Shown in pieces: positions 5,953-11,953 of a stretch of DNA of 11,953 nt. The stretch comes from an uncultured Lentisphaeraceae bacterium (GTDB taxonomy: Bacteria > Verrucomicrobiota > Kiritimatiellia > RFP12 > DVOR01): the NCBI GenBank assembly GCA_937892925.1, contig CALBHX010000012.1, forward strand, positions 1-11,953. The letters are read 5' to 3'. Within the stretch, counting starts at the first letter, position 1, and the number at the start of each line of letters is the position of its first letter. The notes below the pieces were generated by a model that was given only the letters and a program-made list of their open reading frames with translations, was not told the DNA's origin and did not search any database. A program made the translations under genes and the position numbers.

Positions 5953-7197
5953 ATGCAGTTGCCAATTCGCATGATTATTTTGGGCGCGGGGGATCGCGGC
6001 CGGACATATGCCGCATACGCCAAGGCTTATCCGGAGCGGGTGAAGATTGTCGGTGTGGCGGATATTGACCCGGCGGCGCGTGCGGCGGTGGCTTCGGCGC
6101 ATGGGATTGACGCGTCAGCGCAGTGGGGGGATTGGTCGGAAGCTGTGGCGGCTCGGCCGGAGTGTGATGTGATGGCCATTACAATGCCGGATGCCTTGCA
6201 TGTGGAGCCGGCGATTCAGTGTTTGGATTTGGGCTATCATCTGCTTCTGGAAAAGCCGATGGCGCGGACGTGGGAGGCCTGTGAGCGGTTGGCTGCAAAA
6301 GTACGTGAAAAAGGCGACCGGCTGGTGATGCTTGGGCACGTGCTGCGGTATACGGTCTACTTTAAGAAGCTGCATGATTTGATTGCCGGAAAGGCGATTG
6401 GGGAGGTGGTGAGCATTCAGCATCTGGAGCCGGTGGCGTATATGCACGCAGCGCACAGTTTCTGCCGGGGCAACTGGGGAAACACCGAACGGGCCACACC
6501 GATGATTCTGCAAAAGTGCTGCCACGACTTTGATCAGTTTGTGTGGTGGCTGGGGAAGCGCTGCACGGGCGTATCGAGCTTCGGAAATACCTTTCACTTC
6601 AATGCGGCACACCGCCCGGCGCATGCGGCGAATCGTTGTCTGGATTGCCCGGCGGAGGTGGAGCGGGCGTGCCCTTATTCTGCGCGGAAGATTTATCTGG
6701 AACGGCAGGATTATCGCTACCCATTTGTGGATAAAAGCGATGCGGCAATGGAGAAGCGGCTGCGCGAGGGGCCTTACGGGCGATGCGTGTATGCGTGCGA
6801 CAATGACGCGGTGGATCACCAGATTGTGAACCTGTGTTTTGAGGGCGGCGTCTCGGTGGCGCATCAGATGGAGAGCTACACCTATACCGGCGGGCGCGAG
6901 ACGAAAGTTTTCGGTACGCGCGGTGAGATTGTGGGCAATGGCCGTACACTGACGGTGTATCACTTTGACACGCGCCGTACGGAGCTGTGGGATAGCGTGC
7001 TGGAGGCCGGCGCCCCGCAGGGTTCCGGGCACGGCGGCGGCGACTTTGGACTAATGGATGAACTGGTTCGGCAATTGACGGCAGGTGATCCGGCGGCGTA
7101 TGTAGGTCTTTTCGAGACCTCGCTTGAAAGTCATCGGATTGCCTTTGCTGCAGAGGCCAGCCGCCGGGAACATGGTGCGCTGAAGCTGGCGCCCTGA
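5953..7197 (+). CDS. Gfo/Idh/MocA-family oxidoreductase with cysteine-rich insertion
   Basis: This 414-residue protein is predicted to be a cytoplasmic NAD(P)-dependent dehydrogenase acting on a sugar or related polyol; the substrate is unknown. The N-terminal Rossmann fold has the dinucleotide motif GAGDRG (11-16) after a beta strand and the family EKP motif (100-102). KCCHDFD (188-194) supplies the usual catalytic-helix lysine/histidine/aspartate region. The C-terminal alpha/beta domain carries an insertion with C229, C232 and C240 (CLDCPAEVERAC), and C278/C282 follow in the conserved YGRCVYACDNDAVDHQ. This spacing suggests a metal site, probably zinc, as in a subclade of the family. GGAGGA (5939-5944) 8 nt before the ATG supports the start. 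It is 28 nt from metG, and the DUF6067-like gene is its divergent neighbour. Confidence 0.9.
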   Translation: MQLPIRMIILGAGDRGRTYAAYAKAYPERVKIVGVADIDPAARAAVASAHGIDASAQWGDWSEAVAARPECDVMAITMPDALHVEPAIQCLDLGYHLLLEKPMARTWEACERLAAKVREKGDRLVMLGHVLRYTVYFKKLHDLIAGKAIGEVVSIQHLEPVAYMHAAHSFCRGNWGNTERATPMILQKCCHDFDQFVWWLGKRCTGVSSFGNTFHFNAAHRPAHAANRCLDCPAEVERACPYSARKIYLERQDYRYPFVDKSDAAMEKRLREGPYGRCVYACDNDAVDHQIVNLCFEGGVSVAHQMESYTYTGGRETKVFGTRGEIVGNGRTLTVYHFDTRRTELWDSVLEAGAPQGSGHGGGDFGLMDELVRQLTAGDPAAYVGLFETSLESHRIAFAAEASRREHGALKLAP

Positions 7198-7225
7198 GGT
7201 GCAGACGGAAAGGAAGCAGAGAATC

Positions 7226-9289
7226 ATGGAAAAACGGAAGATTGTTGTTACCAGCGCCTTGCCGTATGCAAACGGAGCCCTCCATTTGGGGCATCTGGTG
7301 GAGTATTTGCAGACAGATTTCTGGGTGCGCTATCAGAAAATGATGGGGAATGATTGCGTTTATGTGTGTGCGGACGACACGCACGGCACGCCAATCATGA
7401 TCCGCGCCCGCAAGGAGGGCATTACGCCCGAGGCGTTGATCAATCGCTCCTATCGGGCGCGCGTGAAGGAGTTTCAAGCTTTCGAGGTGGGGTTTGATTT
7501 GTATGGATCAACCAATTGCGATGAGAATCGCGCCCTTTCGGAAGGCATTTATCTGCGGCTGAAGGAGAAAGGGTTGATTTCCCGCCGCCCGGTGGAGCAG
7601 CTTTATTGTGAAACGTGCGGCATGTTTCTCCCCGGCCGCTTTGTCAAGGGCACGTGCCCGAAGTGCGGTGCGGCAGATCAGTATGGGGATGGCTGCGAGG
7701 TTTGCAACGCCACGTATACCGCCGGCGAGCTAAAGGAGCCTTATTGCGCAGTCTGCGGCGGTAAGCCGGTGATGCGTCAGAGCGAGCAGCTCTTTTTTGA
7801 GCTGGAGCCTTTCCGCGATTTTCTTCGTGCCTGGATTCCGGCGCATACCGATGCGGCTACGGCCGGGAAGCTGTTGGAGTGGTTTAACGAGCCGTTGCGC
7901 GGGTGGAATATTTCCCGCGACAAGCCTTATTTCGGCTTTCCAATTCCCGGCGAACCGGATAAATACTTTTACGTTTGGCTGGATGCGCCGGTGGGTTATA
8001 TGGCCACGCTGGAGCGCTGGGCGAAGGCGCGCGGGGAAACATTGGAAGCCTGGTGGCAGGATCCCAAGACGGAGATTTACCACTTCATCGGCAAGGATAT
8101 CGTCCGCTTTCACTGTCTATTCTGGCCTGCGCTTCTGGAGAATGCCGGATACCGCACGCCATCGCAGGTATTCGTTCATGGGTTCTTGCAGGTTAATGGC
8201 GAGAAGATGAGTAAGAGTAAGGGCACCTTTATCTCGGCTGCCACCTATCTCAATTTCCTGCCCGCGCAGGCGCTTCGCTTCTATTACGCCTGTAAGCTCA
8301 ACGGGTCGGTAGATGATATGGATCTGAACCTGCAGGACTTTACGCAGCGGGTGAATTCAGATCTGGTGGGTAAAATCACCAACCTCGCCTCGCGCGGCGC
8401 TCAGATGATTAATAAGAATTGCGGCGGCAAGCTGGGGCAGATGGATGCCGACAGCCGCGCGCTGCTGGGAACCTTCCGAAAGCAGCTGCCGGAGGTGTTG
8501 GCGGCTTATGAACGGCGAGACTTCTGCCGCGTGATGGTTTTTGTCCGCGCGTGGGCAGATCAGGCTAACCAGCTTTTTGATGCCAAGATGCCGTGGAAGC
8601 TTGTCAAGGAAGATGTTGAGGCCACGCGTGCGGTGCTCACCGGCACGCTTAACCTCTTCCGGCTGATGGCCATTGTGCTGAAGCCGATTCTGCCGGTTTA
8701 TGCCGGGCGCGTGGAAGCGTTGTTCGGTGAGGCGCCCTATCAATTCGCCGATGCCGAGCGCGATGTAGAGGCGTGCACGATTTCGGCCTATGATCACCTC
8801 GCTTCGCGCATAGACCCCAAGGCGATCGAGGCCATGATCGCCGCCTCGCGTGAAAATCTGAAGGCCTCCGCAAAAACACTTTCAGAGAAAGATGTCAAGA
8901 AAGGCATCCGGCAGCTGGCCACCAAGCCCGCCGAGGCGGTTTTCCCCGAACCGTTAGCCCCGGAAGTATCGATTGACGACTTCGCCAAGCTGGATTTGCG
9001 CGTAGCTACGGTGGTGGCTGCGGAGCCGGTGGACGGCTCTGACAAACTGCTGCGGCTGCAACTGGATATTGGGGAGCCGCGCCCGCGCAACGTGTTTGCA
9101 GGCATCCGAAAGAGTTATGCCCCTGAGGCTCTGCTGGGCAGGCAGGTGGTGATGGTGGCCAATCTTGCGCCGCGGAAAATGCGCTTTGGCGTGTCGGAGG
9201 GGATGGTGGTTGCCGGGACGGATGCCGATGGCTCCTACTGCGTGATGCAGCCGCTTGCCCCGATGACACCTGGTGCGCGGCTTCACTGA
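7226..9289 (+). CDS. metG: Methionyl-tRNA synthetase
   Basis: This enzyme charges tRNA-Met with methionine using ATP. The 687-residue protein has the class-I HIGH-type motif PYANGALHLGHL (13-24) and the KMSKS loop GEKMSKSKGTF (325-335). Its zinc-knuckle insertion has four CxxC pairs (C128/131, C144/147, C157/160, C174/177), enough for two zinc ions. An anticodon-binding helical domain follows (about 370-530, including the WADQ and MPWKL segments). The C-terminal OB-fold tRNA-binding domain (about 584-687) begins DDFAKLDLRV, as in homodimeric MetRS. The frame is open to a GTG at 7199, but the ATG at 7226, with AAAGGAAG 9 nt upstream, gives the family N-terminus. It sits 28 nt after the oxidoreductase and 42 nt before panC, consistent with one operon. 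Confidence 0.98.
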   Translation: MEKRKIVVTSALPYANGALHLGHLVEYLQTDFWVRYQKMMGNDCVYVCADDTHGTPIMIRARKEGITPEALINRSYRARVKEFQAFEVGFDLYGSTNCDENRALSEGIYLRLKEKGLISRRPVEQLYCETCGMFLPGRFVKGTCPKCGAADQYGDGCEVCNATYTAGELKEPYCAVCGGKPVMRQSEQLFFELEPFRDFLRAWIPAHTDAATAGKLLEWFNEPLRGWNISRDKPYFGFPIPGEPDKYFYVWLDAPVGYMATLERWAKARGETLEAWWQDPKTEIYHFIGKDIVRFHCLFWPALLENAGYRTPSQVFVHGFLQVNGEKMSKSKGTFISAATYLNFLPAQALRFYYACKLNGSVDDMDLNLQDFTQRVNSDLVGKITNLASRGAQMINKNCGGKLGQMDADSRALLGTFRKQLPEVLAAYERRDFCRVMVFVRAWADQANQLFDAKMPWKLVKEDVEATRAVLTGTLNLFRLMAIVLKPILPVYAGRVEALFGEAPYQFADAERDVEACTISAYDHLASRIDPKAIEAMIAASRENLKASAKTLSEKDVKKGIRQLATKPAEAVFPEPLAPEVSIDDFAKLDLRVATVVAAEPVDGSDKLLRLQLDIGEPRPRNVFAGIRKSYAPEALLGRQVVMVANLAPRKMRFGVSEGMVVAGTDADGSYCVMQPLAPMTPGARLH

Positions 9290-9331
9290 TTACAGAATCG
9301 TGAGTTATTTTTGAATTTCAGAGACTGAGTC

Positions 9332-10171
9332 ATGAACATTTTTACTTCTCCGGAAGAGCTCCATGCATGGAGCATTGAACAAAAGCGATTGGGGCGCCTT
9401 GTGGGGCTCGTTCCCACGATGGGGTGCCTTCATGAGGGGCATCTCTCGCTCATTCGCGAAGCGCGCCGTCATGCGGATGTGGTGGTGGTGAGTATCTTTG
9501 TAAACCCTACGCAATTTGCCCCCAATGAGGATTATGCCGCTTATCCCCGAACCGAAGCGGAGGATTTGCGTCTTTGTGAAGCAGAAGGTGTTGCTGCCGT
9601 TTTTCTGCCCACGCCGGAGCTGATGTATCCGCCGGATGCCAGCACCTGGGTTGAGGAAACGCGCCTTTCCAAAGGCTATTGCGGAGCTCAACGCCCCATC
9701 CATTTTCGCGGCGTCTGCACGGTCGTGGCCAAGCTCTTCAATCTCGCAGCACCGGATGTTGCGGTTTTTGGTCAGAAGGATTTTCAACAGGTGGCGGTGA
9801 TTCGCCGGATGGTGCGCGATCTGAACTTTCCCATTCAGATTATCCGTGCCCCGATCGTCCGCGAGCCCGATGGATTGGCGCGTTCCTCGCGCAATCGCTA
9901 TCTTTCGCCAGAAGCCCGAGCCACGGCGCTCAGTCTGAGCCGATCGCTGGCTGAGGCGAAGGCTGAAGTGGATGCCGGTGAACGCGACGCCGCCAAACTG
10001 GAGGGTGAAATTCGCGCGAAAACTTCTGCTGCCGGATGGATCCCGGACTATGTAACGGTGGCGGATGCGGATACGCTTGTTCCGCTTCAGACCGTTCGCC
10101 CCGGGGCTTCGGTCATTCTTTTGGCTTGCCGCAACGGCACGCTTCGCTTGATTGACAACGTGCTTCTGTGA
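9332..10171 (+). CDS. panC: Pantothenate synthetase (pantoate-beta-alanine ligase)
   Basis: PanC joins pantoate and beta-alanine with ATP to make pantothenate, the precursor of coenzyme A. The 279-residue length is typical. Visible signatures are PTMGCLHEGHLSLI (28-41, HIGH-like, H34 and H37), VVSIFVNPTQF (52-62), HFRGVCTVVAKLFN (124-137), the nucleotide-binding GQKDFQQ (147-153) and RSSRNRYLS (184-192), the KMSKS equivalent. The ATG matches the usual PanC N-terminus, but its ribosome-binding site is weak: only AGAGA at 9320-9324. Translation may therefore depend partly on coupling with metG, 42 nt upstream. No panB or panD lies in the window. I see no obvious terminator after it. Confidence 0.98.
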   Translation: MNIFTSPEELHAWSIEQKRLGRLVGLVPTMGCLHEGHLSLIREARRHADVVVVSIFVNPTQFAPNEDYAAYPRTEAEDLRLCEAEGVAAVFLPTPELMYPPDASTWVEETRLSKGYCGAQRPIHFRGVCTVVAKLFNLAAPDVAVFGQKDFQQVAVIRRMVRDLNFPIQIIRAPIVREPDGLARSSRNRYLSPEARATALSLSRSLAEAKAEVDAGERDAAKLEGEIRAKTSAAGWIPDYVTVADADTLVPLQTVRPGASVILLACRNGTLRLIDNVLL

Positions 10172-10223
10172 GCCGCCGACACCGTGTAAAAGCAGAAGTT
10201 TTGAGTTTTCCTGTATTTCGTGC

Positions 10224-10252
10224 TTGCAAGTCAAACCGCGTTCCGCTAAACT
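10224..10252 (+). promoter_or_regulatory. Sigma-70-type promoter for the coiled-coil gene
   Basis: TTGCAA (10224-10229) and TAAACT (10247-10252) are separated by exactly 17 nt, and each box matches four of six consensus positions. Transcription would begin near 10259, about 42 nt before the ATG. The flanking sequence is more AT-rich than the coding regions. The spacing makes the call plausible, but read-through from panC is also possible. Confidence 0.55.
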
Positions 10253-10300
10253 AGAGGCTGTTGTGAGACATTGCAACAGTGATATCCCAGAGGTAGTAAC

Positions 10301-11404
10301 ATGAACATTGTTTTGCGAATCCTGGTCATCTTGACCCTCATCCTCAACGGCGTGGCGTTGTGGTTTTCCCTGGCGCTCTACGGTAAGCGCAACCTGCTCA
10401 TTGACCGCAATGACAGCTTCCGCGACTTTACCATTAAAATCGCCCGCACCTTTGAGGCTGCCGAGCCCGAGGTGACGAATGTGGCCGGAGAACATGAGGC
10501 GCGCGACATTTCTGCTGTAACGCTGGCCAATGCCGACATTACGCCTGATAAGTCTGACTTCTGGGAAACGTATAAGCAGGCTTATGAGAAGATCGATAAC
10601 AAGAGCTATGCTATCCCCAATACCTCTGACCTCGATGAAGTGTATGTGCTCGATGGCGAGGGTAAGCCGGTTTTGGATTCGCACGGCGACCCTGAAAAAG
10701 AGGGTGCTCCAATGGCCAATGCGCTGGAGGAAGTGCTCAAGATGGCCAACGCCCAACGTGCCCGCATGAACAATATTCGTGATCAGTTAGCCAAGCTCCG
10801 CGCCGAATATGAAGAGACGGTAGCAGACCTCAATGCGGTGAAAAAGCAGGGGCGCGAATCTCTCAAGACCATTGCGGAGCGTGATGAGACCATTGCCGGG
10901 CTTGAGGCCGACAAGGCGCGCCTCGAGGGCGAGATTACTGAGCTCAAAAGTCAGATCTCCACGCTCGAGAATGAAAAACAGAGTCTGCAGGCCGATTTGG
11001 ATAAGGCCAATGAAGAGCTTGAGAATTTGAAGGCTGAGAATGAAAAACTCCGTAAAGTGATTGAGGAAAACATTCGCGGCGGAGCTAACCCCAACGGGCC
11101 TTTGGCGGCAGTGGCCAACATTGCGGCCGGAGTCAAGGGCACGGTTGTGCGTGTGAACAATGAGTATAACTACTGCCTCGTGAAACTCTCCGATGAAGCG
11201 TTAACGGAACTGATCGGTGAAAACGGCGATCGTCCGCTTCCCGAGATTGATTACCTCATTCGCCGTCCTGGTGTGGATGGCGTTGTGGGCAAGGTTCGCC
11301 TCCGCACGCTCACCAAGGATGTGAAGACGATTGTCTGCGACATCTTGGCCGATTGGAAGCAGGGCGATGTCAAGAATGGGGACGAAATCTTCTATCTCGA
11401 CTAA
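10301..11404 (+). CDS. Uncharacterised membrane-anchored coiled-coil protein
   Basis: I do not recognise this 367-residue protein. The N-terminus has one hydrophobic segment (about residues 4-26, LRILVILTLILNGVALWF), which is either a signal anchor or an uncleaved signal peptide. An acidic region of about 110 residues follows. A long heptad-rich coiled coil (about 138-257, rich in E, K, L, A, D and N) comes next, then a GGANPNG linker. A C-terminal domain predicted to be beta-rich (about 275-367, with GTVVRVNNEYNYCLVKL, GKVRLRTLTKDVKTIVCDIL and a final GDVKNGDEIFYLD) ends the protein. The layout recalls MreC-like or other envelope coiled-coil proteins, but I see no MreC signature. AGAGG (10289-10293) 7 nt before the ATG supports the start. 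It has its own promoter and terminator, so it is probably a single-gene unit. Confidence 0.85.
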   Translation: MNIVLRILVILTLILNGVALWFSLALYGKRNLLIDRNDSFRDFTIKIARTFEAAEPEVTNVAGEHEARDISAVTLANADITPDKSDFWETYKQAYEKIDNKSYAIPNTSDLDEVYVLDGEGKPVLDSHGDPEKEGAPMANALEEVLKMANAQRARMNNIRDQLAKLRAEYEETVADLNAVKKQGRESLKTIAERDETIAGLEADKARLEGEITELKSQISTLENEKQSLQADLDKANEELENLKAENEKLRKVIEENIRGGANPNGPLAAVANIAAGVKGTVVRVNNEYNYCLVKLSDEALTELIGENGDRPLPEIDYLIRRPGVDGVVGKVRLRTLTKDVKTIVCDILADWKQGDVKNGDEIFYLD

Positions 11405-11426
11405 TTTCCCAATAAAAACACCCCCC

Positions 11427-11460
11427 GGCCCGCCTCTACCCCAAGAGGCGGGCCTTTTTT
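11427..11460 (+). terminator. Rho-independent terminator after the coiled-coil gene
   Basis: A perfect 10-bp GC-rich stem, GGCCCGCCTC (11427-11436) and GAGGCGGGCC (11445-11454), can be extended by one T-A pair. It is followed at once by six T's (11455-11460). It lies 22 nt after the stop codon and closes the single-gene unit. Confidence 0.95.
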
Positions 11461-11863
11461 CGGGTTAGACGACAGAGAGACATGGCATGAGGCGGAGAAG
11501 CGTGAGAGCCCTCATGAATCAAGCGGAGTGGGGGGTGGGTTTGCCTCAAAGAGAAGATGAAATACGGTATGGCGGATGTATTTGTTGAAGAGCGGGTGCA
11601 CATAATTTAATTGGGGCATCTAGGGGATGGATGCGCAGAATTACGGCCGGTTGCGGCTTTGGTTCAGGATTCGGAGTATGGGCGGATGAAGAGGGCACTC
11701 GGCTCAGGTCTCGTGGATTATCCCTGGTGGTATGAAGAGGAAGATTGTGCGACCTCGGGTTTGGATGAAAAATTAGTTTCTGAGGTGGTCGGGGTGGGGT
11801 TGTGCGGGAAGCGAGCGTTTGCGGATTTGACTTTGGAAGCGTGTGGAGCCGGCGGGTATTTTT
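11461..11863. other. Gene-poor intergenic region
   Basis: I can support no gene in these roughly 400 nt between the terminator and the next promoter. Like 2434-2961 it is richer in G than C on this strand. A small inverted repeat, CATGAGG (11486-11492) and CCTCATG (11510-11516), is present. An 86-codon frame from a TTG at 11611 lacks a ribosome-binding site and a recognisable product. No structural RNA signature is apparent. Confidence 0.5.
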
Positions 11864-11872
11864 TGTTATAAT
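11864..11872 (+). promoter_or_regulatory. Extended -10 promoter of the last gene
   Basis: TGTTATAAT is a perfect TATAAT (11867-11872) preceded by the extended TG, the same style as at 5912-5920. The -35 position 17 nt upstream (11844-11849, TGGAGC) is weak. Transcription would start near 11879, giving a leader of about 35-40 nt. Confidence 0.7.
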
Positions 11873-11917
11873 GCGAAAAGTTTGGTTGGGCGTTGCCCGC
11901 AAGAGTAAGGACGGATG

Positions 11918-11953
11918 ATGTACGACAATGAGAAGCGTGAGCATGAGCTGATT
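11918..11953 (+). CDS. Start of a gene running off the window
   Basis: An open frame begins here and continues to the window end, giving MYDNEKREHELI. An ATG immediately upstream (11915) is also in frame. AAGGA at 11907-11911 is 6 nt from the second ATG but only 3 nt from the first, so the second is preferred. A perfect extended -10 promoter lies about 45 nt upstream, which supports a real gene. Twelve residues are too few to name a product. Confidence 0.6.
   Translation, partial: MYDNEKREHELI

Noticed and set aside
9305..10756. A 483-codon minus-strand open frame over panC and the start of the coiled-coil gene.
   Set aside because: It runs antisense to panC, which is certain, and crosses a promoter and intergenic region.
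11611..11871. An 86-codon plus-strand frame starting with TTG.
   Set aside because: It has no Shine-Dalgarno and no known family. It also ends within the -10 box of the next promoter, so it is probably chance, though I cannot fully exclude it.

Overview
This window looks like a chromosomal segment of a bacterium with moderately high GC content. The Gfo/Idh/MocA oxidoreductase with an inserted cysteine cluster, next to a large secreted protein resembling the DUF6067 glycoside-hydrolase-like family, recalls the PVC superphylum (Kiritimatiellota, Lentisphaerota, Verrucomicrobiota). That placement is an inference from protein style, with no marker-gene tree behind it. There are no mobile elements, CRISPR arrays, tRNAs or rRNAs that I can support.

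Layout. (1) 1-2433, + strand: the 3' end of nusG, then rplK, rplA, rplJ and rplL (ribosomal proteins L11, L1, L10, L7/L12), closed by a strong intrinsic terminator. rpoB, the usual next gene, is absent. The 113-nt rplJ-rplL gap is rich in inverted repeats and may fold into a regulatory RNA. (2) 2434-2961: a G-rich stretch of about 530 nt with no supportable gene. (3) 2962-5640, - strand: a large secreted, putatively carbohydrate-active protein. (4) 5641-5952: a divergent intergenic region with an extended -10 promoter. (5) 5953-10171, + strand: a likely operon of a Gfo/Idh/MocA oxidoreductase, methionyl-tRNA synthetase (metG) and pantothenate synthetase (panC). (6) 10172-11460: a promoter, an uncharacterised membrane-anchored coiled-coil protein and a second strong terminator. 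(7) 11461-11917: mostly empty sequence ending in an extended -10 promoter and the first codons of a gene that runs off the window.

How the genes work together. The ribosomal block builds the L1 stalk and the L11/L10/L12 GTPase-associated stalk. Its layout suggests co-transcription from upstream of nusG and separate termination before any RNA polymerase genes. The secreted protein and the oxidoreductase are divergent neighbours and could be functionally linked in carbohydrate use, but the oxidoreductase appears co-transcribed with two housekeeping genes. The coiled-coil protein is transcribed alone from its own promoter-terminator unit.

I found no clear multi-gene novel system. The best candidates for something undescribed are the structured rplJ-rplL intergenic RNA, the orphan coiled-coil protein and the oxidoreductase-metG-panC grouping.
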